From positions 139,520,804 through 139,584,803 of the forward strand of contig NC_092878.1 in NCBI RefSeq assembly GCF_028372415.1: DNA of 64,000 nucleotides, in the 5' to 3' direction. The DNA is from Notamacropus eugenii. Lineage: Eukaryota; Chordata; Mammalia; Diprotodontia; Macropodidae. The position numbers and the translations under genes were made by a program. Numbering within the stretch: position 1 is the first letter of the stretch; each line of letters begins with the position of its first letter. Below, piece after piece: positions 35,041-47,384 of this stretch. The notes under the pieces are model-generated. The model was not told the DNA's origin. It worked only from the letters and a program-made list of their open reading frames with translations, and did no database searches.

Positions 35041-36484
35041 TCTGGCATTTGGCTATAATGTTCTTGGGAGTTTTCATCTTGGGATCTCTTCCAAAAGGGG
35101 ATCAATGTATTCTTTCAATTTCTACTTCACCCACTGCTTCTAGAGTATCAGGGCAATTTTCCTTGGTAATTTCTTGAAATATGAAGTCTATGCTTTTTTC
35201 TTTGAACATGACTTTCAAGTAGTCCATTAATTTTTAAATTATCTTTCCTTGATCTGTTTCCAAGTTCAGTTGTTTTCCTATGAGATGGTTCACATTTTCT
35301 TCTCTTTTTTCATTCTTTTGACTTTGTTTTATATTTTTTTTGATGTCCTGGGAAGTTATCTTCCACTTGTCCAACTACAATTTTTAAGAAATTATTTTCT
35401 TCACTGAACTTTTGTACCTCCTTTTCCATTTGAACTATTCTCCTTTTTAAAGAGTTCTTTTCTTCAGTGAGTTTTTGTGTCTCTCCTTTAGGCCAATTTG
35501 ATTTTTAAAGGAATTATTTTCTTCAGTATTTTTTATTCCCTCCTTATCAATCTGTTAATTTTCTTTTCATAATATGCTTCCACTATTCTCATTTCTTAAC
35601 CCATTTTTTCTCTACCACTTTAACTCTTTTAGGACTTCTTATTGGGTTTTGCTCCAATTAGTATTTTCTTCAAGGCTTTGATTATAGCTGTTTTCATATA
35701 ATTGTCTTCTTCTGGGTTTGTTTTGTTCTTCACTGCAGTAACTTTTTATAGTCAGGTTCTTCTTCTTATTGTTTGTTCATCTTATGGCCTATCTCTTGAT
35801 TTTGAATGTCATGTGGAAGTTGGGCTCTGCTCACCTGGGAGTGGGGAAGCACTATCTTAAACTTCATACTTTTTTATCTGTGTTTAGAGGTAGCTCTGGG
35901 AACATGCAAGGTTTTTGTTCTTTCAGGGTGTGTGATGTGGGGAAAGTCCCTGCTCTCCTGATCTGAACTCTGATTTTTTCCCTCAACTCCTGTAGTTAGA
36001 AGTGTTAGTGCTCTTGTTCACTGTATGGGCCAAGACCTCTGCTCCCTTATACCTAACCACAAGCACTCCTATTTGCCCTGGAACTGTGACCCAATACTAC
36101 TTGTGGGCAATACAGTTTGCAGCAGTGCCTGCTAAACCCAGTATAAGCAAAGAGTCATCTGTGATCAGTTTCTTACCAGTCATTCAATCCCCTTATAATC
36201 TTTGGGTGGAGAGCTACCAAAGTTGCTGCAGCCACTGCGCCACACACAGTCACCTCTAGGACCCATTGATGTTGCCATTGTGCTTTGGACTGGCTTCTCC
36301 TACTGACCTCCTAAGTTATTTTAAGCTGGAAAGTGTCTCATTTTGACCTTTTGTTGGCTCTGCACCCCCAAATTTTGATTTGACAAGTTATAAGTGTATA
36401 GAGTTATTTTAAAGTGTATGGAGTGTAATACTGGGGAAGTTCAATAGAGGGGCTACCTCTAACGCATTATGTTGACTCCACCCC

Positions 36485-36904
36485 AAAAGATCACTAAAAA
36501 AAATAGTTCAAAAAATTATTCAAATTCTTTTTTGGTAATTCAAAAGTCAACTTTGGTTATTTAAATTATAGTATCTAGTTGGTGTTATTTTATAATTCAT
36601 TTCATTATTTTCCTAATTCTATTTAATTCACTCTGCATAACATAACAAATACAAGAAAGTTTAGTAGCACTGTGAATGAGAAAACCATTGCATCTTTTGA
36701 GTGAGATGGCAAGAATGATGGCACAACATAAGAAGCTTTCATGTACATACCTGGAAGGAATGTAAGTGGGTACGGATTGGACTGATCCACTGGGAGAAGA
36801 TCCTGGTCCTATTTACTGGGTTTTTGCTTTCCAGCACCCCATGGTGTTCTCTGGGTGAGTACAATATGTAACATGAATTCTTTTTGTTCCTGAAAGTGCC
36901 CTGA
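36485..36904. other. Unassigned
   Basis: No recognisable repeat or ORF. Confidence 0.45.
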
Positions 36905-37904
36905 ATAACTGAGAAATATGTATAACCTTTTTTCTTCATATTTAATATTTTCCAGAAGTCTATTATATCTAATTTTTCTAAAAATTCTATAAATGCCTTT
37001 AACTTCTTTCTCATTTATGCTATAGTTAAATGTTCTAGCTGTTTGAGGGAAAAGTTGAGGTCCTTTACTAGTTTAGTTTAACTTTTCATTTTCTTCTATA
37101 ACTAACATTTTCTTCAAGAATTTGGATACTGTTCCATTTGCTGCACATATGCATATCCATATATGTGTATATACATATGTATATATATATATATATATAT
37201 GTATAATGAGAGAGAGAGAGAAACTATTGACATTAATTCATTGTTTATGGCAACTTTGAGTAAAATGTAGATTTTCCCAATTATCTCTTTGAATCAGGTA
37301 TATTTTTGCTTTTGCCTTGTCCGGATCATGATTGCTACTCCTACTTTTTTTTTTACTTCAGCTAAAGCATAGCACGTTCTGTTCCAGATCCTTATTTTAC
37401 CTCTGCATGTGTCTTTAGGTTTCAAGTGTGTCTCTTATAAACAACATATTATTGAATTCAGCTTTCTAATCTTTTCTGCCATCCTCTTTCATTTTGTGGA
37501 TAACTTCATCCATAATCTGTGAACATTCACAGCTACTATTGCTAATTTTTTATTTTCCACCTTTTCTATCAATCACTCTCCTTTTTTACGTCATTCCCTC
37601 CTCAAAAGTGTCTTTTACTTTGGACCATTTCCTCCATTAATCCACCTTCTCTCTTACCACTCCTCCCTCTTGTCTTAAACCTTTCCCTGTCTACTTCCCT
37701 CTTAAATAAGATAAATTTCTCTAACCAGCTATATGAATGTATAAATTCTTTCCTCCTTCAATCAGTTCACATGACAGTGAGATTCAAGCATTACCCCTTC
37801 CCTATTTTTCTCTCCATGGTTAAAATAAGGTTTTTATGCCTTTTTATGTGAGATAATTTTCCCCATTCTCTTTTCTTTCTCTTTTCCTTATTGCATCAAT
37901 ATAT
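36905..37904 (-). mobile_element. L1 ORF2 start plus post-ORF1 spacer, antisense
   Basis: In element direction: purine-rich spacer (37904-37520) and then the endonuclease region (37480-36905), with the block 'gaacgtgctatgctttagct' and 'agtagcaatcatgatccgg' that codes the endonuclease 'AGVAIMISD' type segment, here broken. A TA/GA microsatellite at 37150-37220 interrupts it. It probably continues across the HAL1 insertion into the ORF1 at 41390-43235. Confidence 0.65.
37150..37220. repeat. (TA)n/(GA)n microsatellite
   Basis: TA run followed by a short GA run inside the L1 relic. Confidence 0.9.
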
Positions 37905-37919
37905 TTGAATATGCCATAT

Positions 37920-37947
37920 TTTTCCATTTATTTATTTATTCATTCAT

Positions 37948-37985
<38 letters not shown>
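37920..37985. repeat. (TTTA)n tail of antisense HAL1
   Basis: About 15 TTTA/TTCA units, an expanded A-rich retroelement tail read on the other strand. Confidence 0.9.
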
Positions 37986-37988
<3 letters not shown>

Positions 37989-38950
37989 GTTTTCAACATC
38001 CATTTCCACAAGATTTTGAGTTTCAAATTTTCTCCCCATCTGTCCTGTCTCCCCACCCCAAAACACTGTGCATTCTTATTACTCCTTCCCCAATCTACAC
38101 TCGTTTCTATCACACCACTCCTTTCCCTTGTCTTCACATTATCCCTTTTCTTCTAGGGTAAGATAGATTGCTGTACCTCATTACTTGTATTTCTTCTTTC
38201 CCAGTTACATGCAACAACAATTCTCAACATTCGTTCCTAAAACTTTGAGTTCCAACTTCTCTTCCTTCCTTCCTTCCTTCCCATCCATCCCCACTGAGAA
38301 GGCAAGCAATTCAGTGTAGGCTACATATTTGCAGTTTTACTAAAGATTTCCATAATATGTTGTAAAAGACTAACTATATTTCCCTCCATCCTATCCTGTC
38401 CCCCCTTTCTTCTATTCTCTCTTTTGACCTTATCCCTCTCCAAAAGTGTTTACTTCTAATCAGTCCCCTCCTCTCATTTGCCCTTGCTTCTATCAACTAC
38501 CCATACCCCACTTATCCCCTTCTCTCCTACTTTGCTGTTGTGTAATATAGATTTTCATACCAAAATTGAGTGTGCATATTATTCCCTCCTTAAGCCAAAT
38601 GTGATTTGAGTAAGCTTCACTTTTTCCCGTCTCACCTCCCCCTTTTCCCCTCCATTGAAAAAAGCTTTTCCTTGCCTTTTAAAATGAGAGTTAATTTGCC
38701 CCATTCCATTTCTCCCTTTCTCCCCCAACATATTCTTCTTTCATCCCTTAATTTTATATTTTTTAGATATCATTCCTTCCTATTCAACTCATTCTGTGCC
38801 ATCTGTGTCTGTATGTGTGTGTGTGATCCCTCCAATTACCCAAATACTGAGAAAAGTTTCAAGAGTTAAAAAAATATATCTTTCCATGTAGGAATGTATA
38901 AAGTTCAACTTTATTAAGTTCCTTATGATTTCTCTTTCCTGTTTACCTTT

Positions 38951-39790
38951 TCATGCTTCTCTTGATTCTTCTGTTTGAAAGTCAAAGTTTCTATTCAGTT
39001 CTGGTCTTCTCACCAAGAATGCTTGAAAGACCTCCATTTCATTGAATGACCATTTTTTTTTCCCTTGCAGTATTATACTCAGTTTTGCTGGGTAGGTGAT
39101 TCTTGGTTTTAATCCTAGTTCCTTTGACTTCTGAACTACCATATTCCAACCCCTTCAGTCGCTTAATGTAGAAGCTACCAGATCTTGTGTTATGTTGATT
39201 GTGTTTCCACAATACTCAAATTGTTTATTTCAGGCTGCTTGCAACATTTTCTCCTTGATCTGAGAACTCGGAAATTTGGCTACAATATTCCTAGATTTTC
39301 TTTTTGGATCTCTTTCAGGAGGAGATCAGTGAATTCTTTCAATGTTTATTTTACCTTCTGGTTCCAGAATATCAGGAGAGTTTTCCTTGATAATTTCATG
39401 AAATATGATGACTAGGTTCTTTTTTTTTTTTTTTGATCATGGTAGCCATATAATTTTTAAATTGTCTCTCCTGGATATATTTTCCAGGGCAGTTGTTTTT
39501 CCAATGAGATATTTCACATTGTCTTCTATTTTTTCATTTTTTTGGTATTTTTTTTGTAATTTCTTGGTTTCTCATAAAGTTAGCTTCCATCTGCTCCATT
39601 CTAATTTTTAAAGAACTATTTTCTTCAGTGAACTTTTGAACCTCATTTTCCATTTGGCTAATTTTGCTTTTTAAAGCATTCTTCTCTTCATTGGCTTTTT
39701 GGGCCTCTTTTGCCATTTGAGCTAGTTTATTTTTAAAAGTGTCAATTTGTTCAACATTTTTGGGGGTCTCCTTTAGCAAGCTGTTGACTC
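38951..39790 (-). pseudogene. HAL1 ORF1, best preserved copy
   Basis: Reading the minus strand: a coiled coil of 81 residues (39779-39534) with E/K/N heptads such as NEEKNALKSKISQME; an RRM-like region (39480-39150), frame-shifted; and the C-terminal domain (39142-38951) with LKPRITYPAKLSIILQG, the L1 ORF1p C-terminal motif, ending FDFQTEESREA. Breaks lie between the three pieces, for example near 39520 and 39145, so no full protein is coded. In the family it binds the element RNA. Confidence 0.85.
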
Positions 39791-40791
39791 ACTTTTCATG
39801 ATTATCTTGCATCACTCTCATTTCTCTTCCCAATTTTTCCCCCACCTCTCTTACTTGTTTTTCAAAATCCTTTTTGAGTTCTTCCATGACCAGAAACCAT
39901 TGCATATTTATTTTGGAAGATTTGGACTTTAGAAGATCTGACTTTTAGGTCTTCTTATGATGGTATGCACTTTTCTTCCCCATCTGAAAGGATGGAAGAA
40001 AACACCTGCTTACCAAGGAAGTAACCTTCTATTGTCTTATTCCTTTTCCCTTTTGGGGGCATTTTCCCTTCTGGTTATTTGACTTTTGTGTTCTTTGTCA
40101 AGAGGAGGCTATACTCTGGGGACCTATAAGTTCTCAGTTCCTCCAAGGTGGCACAATCCAGAGAGAGAAGTTTACTCCTCTGCTGACCTGTACTCTTGTC
40201 TGGGAGCTACTAAACTTTTCTGCTCAGCATCTGCAAGTAGAATTCTCTTTCCAGAGCCTCTACCAGCTCCATTACATTAGCTCCTCACCCTACGGCCGCC
40301 ACTCAGGACTGAGACCCAGATCAGAGGCTCAATTTCCCTAGGGCCTTTAGGCAAAGGGCTCCAAATATAGACACTGCTGCTGCTGCTGCAGCCACCTGGA
40401 GCTGGGGCTAGGGGAGGACCCTGTTCCCTTCTCATTCAAGTGAAAAAGCTTTTTCACTGACCTTTGAAGCTGCCTTTGGTGTTTGTGTGGTGATGGATCT
40501 GGAGCTGGAGATTCCTCCCCTGAGGCCTGCTCTGGTCCTGCTCCTACTGGTGCTGCATGGCAAAGAGTATGCTGGGTTTCATGAGCTGCACTCTGCTCTG
40601 CACCTCATGTGATAGACCTTTTCTGTCGTCCTTTCAGGCTGCCTTGGACTGGAAATCTCTTTCACTCTGTGGTTTGGGACTTCTGCTGCTCTAGAATTTG
40701 TTTAGTGTCATTTTTTACAGGTATTTTATGGGCTGTGGGGAAAGACCTAAAGTAGGTGCGTCTTTCTATTCCACCATCTTGGCTTCACCCC

Positions 40792-41389
40792 TATACATTT
40801 TTTTAACATATCATTCTAATATTATAGATCCATACTCATTCCCTCTGCTGTAAGGGCAAGCAAAATAGGATCTTTTGCCATTTTTGCTTTAATATAATCT
40901 AATGTCTCTGGTTGAAACTTGCCTTTATCAACCAAAAGTCTTTACTAGGAGTAAAGTACAGAAACAAACTTTAACTAGAAACATTATACGTATTTGTATT
41001 GTTAATGTGATTAGAGATCTTCCCCACCCATTAATGAACCTGCCAATTAAGGGGAGTTTGATTAGGGAAGATTTATAGAAGGACTCACGCCTTTTGTTAA
41101 TGAGGCCCTGTTTCTCAATGTTTGGCATGCCTTTGGCTCTAAAAAATGTATAACTACTCTGAGGGTGAGGCTTTACTTTGAAGCTTAATTTTTGGAAGAG
41201 GATTTGAGTGCCAGAAGAGAGTCTGGGAAGCCACTCAGGAGCCACCGACTTTGAAAACCTAGATGTTCATGCTTCCCTCTCTGGCAATGATGGTCAGACA
41301 GTTGGACCTGTCTGTTGATTTACAGTATATGTACTGCTCATATCAGACAGTTTGAAAACACTATCTGTTGATTTCCTGAACTATGTGAA
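40792..41389. other. Unassigned, LTR-like in character
   Basis: Contains 'ctctgagggtgaggctttac' and a TATA-like 'aaatgtataact', which resembles LTR sequence, but no TG...CA ends or target duplication could be fixed. A 105-codon minus-strand ORF (40928-41245) shows no domain and is probably chance. Confidence 0.3.
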
Positions 41390-41420
<31 letters not shown>

Positions 41421-43235
41421 ATTAAAGGAGATTGTTAATGTGTCAAAAGTTGCCTTTCCTTTTAGAAAAGCAGATCAAAGAACGTGCAGGCCACCTTGTG
41501 TATGTTGAGGTGCTTACTGATACATCTGTCTAAATAGACTCCTCATAACTGCTTTAATGATGATAAAGTTCTTAAGGATTGGTTACATGTATCATCTTCC
41601 CATGTAAGAATTTATGCAAGCCAACCTTATTAATACTTAATGATTTTACAGCCATGTTTACCTTTTAATGCTTATCTTGAGTTTTGTTTTTGAATGCTAT
41701 ATACTCTATTTAGCTCTATTCTTTTCCTCAGGAATGGTTGAATGTCCTCTATTTCATTAAATGTCTACTTTTCCCAGGAAGGATTGCATTCAAGTTTGCT
41801 GGCTAGATTATTCTTGGTTGGATCCTCACTCCTTTGTCTTCGAGAAAAATCATATTTAAATCCCTCTGATCTTTTAGAGTGTTAGTTATTATATTTTGTG
41901 GGATCCTGCCTGAGGCTACATGGTATTTGGTTATTTTTTTTTTCTTTCTGGCTACTTGAAGTATTTTCTTTCCAATCTGAGAGCTCTGAAATTTGGATAC
42001 AATAATCCTGAGAATTTAATTTTGGAATTTCTTTCAAGATGTGACTGGTAGAGTCTTTCAGTTTCTGTTTAGCACTCTATTTCTAAGATATCTGGTCAGC
42101 TTTCTTTTATAATTTCTTGATATAAGAAGTCTAGGCTTTTTTTTTTTGTCATAGTTTTCTGGTCATCCAGTAATACTTAAATTATCTTTCTTCAATCGAT
42201 TTTTCATGCCTATGAGATTGTTCTCATTTTTTTTCAGTGTTCTGACTGTTTCTCGATGGTCATAGAGCCATTACCATCTATTTGATTAAGTATAATTTTT
42301 AAGGCGTGATTTTCCTCAGTGAGAATTTGTATTCCTTTTGTCATTTGGCCAATTCCAAGTTAGATGAAGTAGCTTCTTCAGTATTTTGTATGTCTCTTTT
42401 CCCAAGCTGTTAATTTTATTTTCACAATTTTCTGACGTAGATTTCATTTCTTTTCCCAATCTCTCTTCAAATCTATTTGATTTTTTAAAAATCATTTTAA
42501 ACTTTTTTCTTGTTATTTGATTTGTGTTTAATCTTCTTTTATTTTTTGAGGCTTTGCATATTTCCAAGTCATTATCTTCTTCTGCATTTATGTTTTGAGT
42601 TTCCTTGTTAACATAGTGGATTTTTATGATCAGGTTCTTTTTTTATTCTTAGTTGCTTTTTTTTTAAAATTTATATCTTGATTGTGAACTTTATGTTAGA
42701 GTTGGAATGTGCACACTTGGGGTGGGGGATAGTTTGTCTGACATTCTGTTTTTGATGGCCTTTTGTTGTTTTTATAGCTCAACAATTATTTGCTGTTTCC
42801 TATGTGGTATGGTCTAGGAAGAGGTCTGGTTACTGTCCTCCTTTTCTATGTGGACAATGACATCTTTTTTCTTCCCTTGCACTATGACCTAGAACAATTT
42901 AATGTGCAACAGAACTGTCGAAAGGCATTCAGTCTTGTTCCCAGGTCTGGTACCAGGGTTGCCTTACAACTCTTCTTCATCAGGTGTTCACCTTGCTGCT
43001 GCAGTAACAGTCTCTGTCCCTAGGCAGTCCTACATTCACTGTATTGTTCTCTCAGCCAGCCTAAGTGCCTTCAGACATCTCTTTCTATTTTTCTAAGTTG
43101 CCTTGGTCTGGAAAAATGACTCACTGGGAATTTTTATTGGCTTTTCTGCTCAGAATTTTTTTTAAGTTGTTGAGAGAATGTGTTGGGAGAAGTTGACAAA
43201 TTACAGCTTTCCTCTACCAGTTTAGCTCTATTCAC
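41390..43235 (-). mobile_element. L1 5' part: 5' UTR, ORF1 and spacer, antisense
   Basis: ORF1 runs from about 42620 to 41640 in element direction; the 42567-42316 piece reads a coiled coil with KFKMIFKKSNRFEERLGKEM, and the RRM and C-terminal zones follow with frame breaks. The 5' UTR extends to about 43235. A (TA)n run at 41392-41420 sits in the post-ORF1 spacer, as in other copies. Likely the 5' half of the L1 whose ORF2 start is at 36905-37904. Confidence 0.65.
41392..41420. repeat. (TA)n microsatellite
   Basis: Pure TA run. Confidence 0.95.
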
Positions 43236-43279
43236 ACATTGTAACAAACATGAATTCTTCATACTTATTCTTTTCTTAT

Positions 43280-43475
43280 AGAACGAAAATATTCATAACA
43301 TTCATATATAACAATCCATTTAACCACTCATTTTTAAAGTGATGGACACTTATTTTGTTTCCAGTTCTTGCATGATACAAAAAAGTGTTGCTATGAGTAT
43401 TTTGGCACAACAGAGCCCTTTCTTTCTCTCTTCAAGTTCCTTGGAACCTAAGTCTAGCTGTAGGGTATGTATATT
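43280..43475 (-). mobile_element. L1 ORF2 C-terminal fragment, antisense
   Basis: Plus-strand phrases 'ggacacttattttgtttcca' and 'gtgttgctatgagtattttg' are the antisense of the L1 ORF2 end. Confidence 0.65.
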
Positions 43476-43560
43476 ACATGTATAAATGCACATTTCCATC
43501 ACTTAAAAAAAAAAAAACAACATAATTCCAACTTTCCTGTCAGAAACGTTGGATGAAATG

Positions 43561-43566
43561 CGCACA

Positions 43567-43613
<47 letters not shown>
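43561..43613. repeat. (CA)n microsatellite
   Basis: CA run with one early interruption. Confidence 0.95.
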
Positions 43614-43615
<2 letters not shown>

Positions 43616-44303
43616 AACAACAGAATTTAGTATATTTGTTTTCCTACCACCTTTCTAGCGTCAACTGTTTCCAAAATTGCTAAATTTCTGGATTTGAGAT
43701 ACAAAATTTAGAAATGTCTTAAACTGAATATCTCTTATTATTAATTATTTAGAACAATATTCCGTACAATGCTTAATTGTTTATGATTATTCGTTTGTGT
43801 TGTTAATTCTTACAATATATTTCCATGATTTTCTACATATATTTCTTTCACACAATCTAAATTAAGGTGTTCCTGGGATTATGTCAAGCACTGTAACCGA
43901 AGGTCTGTCTACATCACACCTAGCCTCCTGAGGCTGCCTGAAACAGATATGTATGAAAGAGCACAAAAATTATGAAGCATATATTGTTTTTTTGTAAGAA
44001 AATGTCAAAATAACTTTTTATAATCAGACTTCAATGGCAAACAAAATCTAAAAATAAAATCTATGTAGATTTTGATGAATTTCCAGTCCCCCTCCACCTA
44101 TATACAGTTAAATGCAGACATATTTGTTAGTTGGATTAGATTTTTCATTCAAAATTATTTCATAATTTTTTCTCCTATTTTCCTCGTCAAGATATAAGAA
44201 AGGCTACCTAGTTCTTTGAAACAGATTCAAAGTACTTTTGGGGTAATTATGGCACATACTGAATCTCCAGGGAGAGGAACTGTCTTGTTACTGCCTCTTA
44301 CCA
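43614..44303. other. Unassigned
   Basis: No element or ORF supportable. Confidence 0.5.
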
Positions 44304-44337
44304 TCAGAGGTGTCTTACAATCAGAGGTGTCTTACAA
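44304..44337. repeat. Perfect 17-bp tandem duplication
   Basis: The unit tcagaggtgtcttacaa occurs at 44304-44320 and again at 44321-44337, directly before a hAT-like element. Confidence 0.95.
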
Positions 44338-44338
44338 A

Positions 44339-44524
44339 CAGGTGTCAAACATGGGGCTCCTGGGTCGCAAGAATCTGCAACACTTCTGAGTATAGAATAA
44401 CCAGATTAAAATGCAATTTGAAAATATTTAACAAAATTAAAAATAAACATATAGATAATAGTAATTTGCTGTTTTCTAAGTCTCTGGCTTCCACACACTT
44501 TTCCATTTGAGTTTGACACCCCTG
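44339..44524. mobile_element. hAT-like non-autonomous DNA transposon (MITE)
   Basis: 186 bp with imperfect terminal inverted repeats: 'caggtgtcaaac' at 44339-44350, and 'gtttgacacccctg' at 44511-44524, whose reverse complement is 'caggggtgtcaaac'. No transposase. No clear 8-bp target duplication remains. Confidence 0.75.
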
Positions 44525-44640
44525 ATCTATATGACTTTGGCTAAGTCCTTTTACCTGTCTAGGTTTCAGCTTCCTCCTCTATAAAATAGTGAGTTTTACA
44601 TTAGTGACCTCTAAGATTCCCTAAGTACCTGATCTTTCCT
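44525..44640 (+). mobile_element. MIR-type CORE-SINE fragment
   Basis: Core phrase 'gactttggctaagtcctttt', then 'tttcagcttcctcctctata'. The hAT-like element lies directly at its 5' edge. Confidence 0.6.
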
Positions 44641-46458
44641 ATTTGTGGAAACAAGTGATTCAACTATAAAAGGAGAATAGAATTAGTATGATTTTATAAA
44701 TTTGTTGAAGAATTGGTCTATATAGGTCAAAGCTATCCTTTGCCAATAGGTATATAGAGCACTCAAAATCAATGCTTTTTATTACTGGTTAAAAACAGAA
44801 AGCAGAACAATGGAATAGAGTAGATAAGCAATGATCAAGGAAAAACTCAGTAACCCAGTGTTTAAAGAGTCCAATAATATTAATTACTAAGCTAACATCT
44901 CCCCGTTAAAAAAAGAAAGAAAGAAAAGTATTGTGAAAACTGGACAGCAATTACAAAGAAAATATATTAGCCTGTCATTTGACACCATCTATTACAATAA
45001 GTTCCCCAATAAACCTGTCATCCAACAAGGCAACATCTTTAAAAAACAGAGGGCAGTGGAAGTAGATGCATTTGACATCTATGACTAAGGGGAGAATTCT
45101 ACACCAAATAAGGGAAAGAGGGGATCATAAAAGGAAAAACAAAATAGACAAAATTTACTACAGAATTTCTTTTTTTAAAAAAAAGCTTTTAATAAGCAGC
45201 ACAAATGCAATTAGGATTAGAAGAGAAAATTTTCATTAAGAATAAAATATTTTATCACATCCCTTGATAAGTGTGATATACAACATATCAATGTTTAAAA
45301 CCCTGATGCTTTTTGCTAGCCTCTGTTCATAAAAACGAGGTAAGGTAATGGCTGGGATGTCATCATGATGTGAAATTAGGTGTAGATTTGTTGGAAATAC
45401 TATTTCCAGGTGAGACTGTCTACTTCCCTTATAGCTGGATAGACCATTTATTACAGTGGCATTCCTGCATAAATAAAAAACTCCTCTCCTATCTCTGAAT
45501 CTCTGTAATTCTATATTGTCCCACAGAACACAGTTATGACTTTGGCATGTATCCCTGATAAAAGATTTGGCATCATATCAATCTTAGATATAAGCAACTG
45601 CCCATAAAACCTGAAGATCCAAGTATGAACCTTTACAGGTTGTTAAAGTAGCAAAAATGTACTGAGTCCTATAAACTGGCCCTAAATACACACTAAATAT
45701 CATTCAATTAAGATTCTGATGGACTAGAGTATGCACACAAAAATACGTAAAATTATCACTTCATATTATCGTATATTGCATACAAAAGATAATGATTAAT
45801 TCCTTAAAACTGGGAAGGACTTATTTAGATGATTTTGATGTCAGGTTTCTTTAAAAAAATGTTGATGGAACATTGCACTAATATGTTTTAGGTTAGAAAT
45901 CCATCTCCTTTTCCGAATTTAGGTGCTATGGAATTTGATGTATATATATTTTAAAATAATTTTGTATCATTTTCAATGGTGTCTTTAAATATGTTTAAGT
46001 TTCCAGCCTCTTCTTTCTTGGCACTGAGAGGTTTCCCCCCCATTGTTTGGGTAATAACCACTTTTATGAAATTTCCAAAGAGAGGTCAATAGGTTTTATT
46101 CTACTCTTTCATTTAGTTTATTTCTTTATTTTTCAATTGCATTTGTTGCTAATAGAAAATTATTGCACTTGGTTTTCTCATCTATTCTGTCATTTAAAAA
46201 AATTGGTTGGATTTAATCCATCCATATTTTAGTTTTGTTGAGGGTTTTTGGCATTTGAGTCTGAATTTTAAGTCTGTGACTAGTTTTACTTATACTAATT
46301 TCATCAGAGTGGATTTCCACAGTATTTCCACAGCCTCCTCCCCAGCTCCCATTTATCTGCCCCATTACAAGGTCCTTAAATTTTCTTAAATTGTTAATAT
46401 CCTTTGTGGTGCTCCTGAAAAAATAGTGTTCAATTATTTTCTCCTCTACATGTCCATA
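44641..46458. other. Unassigned 1.8 kb
   Basis: AT-rich; ORFs at 46047-46389 and 46213-46485 (minus) overlap on both strands and have no domain. No repeat named with confidence. Confidence 0.45.
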
Positions 46459-46709
46459 GGGCAGGGAGGTGGTGTAACATACCATACGTGGAGTCAGGAA
46501 GACTCACTCTCCTGATATCAAATCTGACCCCAGACACTTAGTAACTGTGTGATCATGGATAAATAACTCAATTCTGTTTGCCTCATTTTCCTCAAATGTA
46601 AAATGAGCTAGAGAAGAAAATCGCTAACCATTCCAGTATCTTTGGCAAGAAAACACCAAATGGGGCCACGAAAAGTCAGATATGCTTGAAATGACCACAG
46701 AACAACAAC
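46459..46709 (+). mobile_element. MAR1-type SINE, sense
   Basis: Head 'ggagtcaggaagactcactc', core 'tgtgtgatcatggataaata', then 'ccattccagtatctttggca', and the BovB-like tail 'ggccacgaaaagtcagatat' ending in 'acagaacaacaac'. Full length. Confidence 0.85.
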
Positions 46710-46961
46710 TATTATATTTCTATTTTTCATGAAGGTATTATGAATTTTACTCTCTGGTTCTTGGGATATTTGGTCGTGTGTTCCTTTCTTATTTTCTCCA
46801 TGTCCTTCATGAAAGCAAGCCTTCCAAAGGGCAAAAATTTGACTTCCCTCCTCTGTACTATTCCTGAATTATTCAGTTTGTAACTTTTTCATTATTTGCA
46901 CTTCCTACTGTTCTTTGTTTTCATCGGTGGTAGTGGTGGGAACAGTGGCAGTGATGGTGAG

Positions 46962-47014
<53 letters not shown>

Positions 47015-47384
47015 GATGGATTCTACTGCTGTGCCTCAATCTTAGACACATAACAATCTGGCATGCTAAGGGGTCATTATATTCTGTTTCTGGATTTATG
47101 TTCTGAGATGCTAGAAGACTCCAGTGGAACATACACAACTTCTCCTAAGGTGGGATATAGTCCTGGGAAGTGCAAAACACTGAGAGGAGTACAACACACT
47201 AAGGTACCCATTGTCCTCAAATAAAACCTATTATAAGCCTCTCATCTCGTTTTCCATTTGTAGGTATATGATTAAATGAAACCCTTTAATTTCTCTTTCT
47301 TGGCTGAGAAAATCCTTGTTCACCTGAACTTAATCGTTTAGTTCCTCCAGAAATGGGGTTTATATTGGTGTTTTTTTCAGAAGG
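46710..47384. other. Unassigned, with (TG)n at 46964-47013
   Basis: Apart from the microsatellite no feature is recognised. Confidence 0.45.
46964..47013. repeat. (TG)n microsatellite
   Basis: Pure TG run of about 25 units. Confidence 0.95.

Larger units (their letters stand above)
33430..36484 (-). mobile_element. L1 with internal deletion: ORF1 + endonuclease start + ORF2 C-terminus, antisense
   Basis: In element direction: 5' end near 36484 ('ggggtggagtcaacata'), 5' UTR to about 35800, ORF1 35800-34320 (interrupted by a BovB-like insert at 34481-35040), purine-rich spacer with a (TG)n run, the start of the endonuclease (34110-33770, with 'gctgaagttaaaaaaaaa' and 'tagacaatgaagtaatatc'), and then directly the ORF2 C-terminus (33750-33430, 'ataaatgggcaaaagatatg'). 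The reverse transcriptase is missing between the last two. No intact frame. Confidence 0.75.
37905..40791 (-). mobile_element. HAL1-type (ORF1-only) element, full length, antisense
   Basis: In element direction: 5' start 'ggggtgaagccaagatgg' at 40791, 5' UTR to about 40060, ORF1 to about 38950, purine-rich 3' UTR (pyrimidine-rich on the plus strand, 38940-37990), and a long (TAAA)n-like tail at 37985-37920. It is the best preserved copy in the window. No endonuclease or reverse transcriptase. It lies between two L1 pieces (36905-37904 and 41390-43235) and probably inserted into that L1. Confidence 0.85.

Noticed and set aside
40928-41245. 105-codon minus-strand ORF
   Set aside because: No domain or conserved motif recognised, in unassigned repeat-like DNA; expected by chance in a window of this size.
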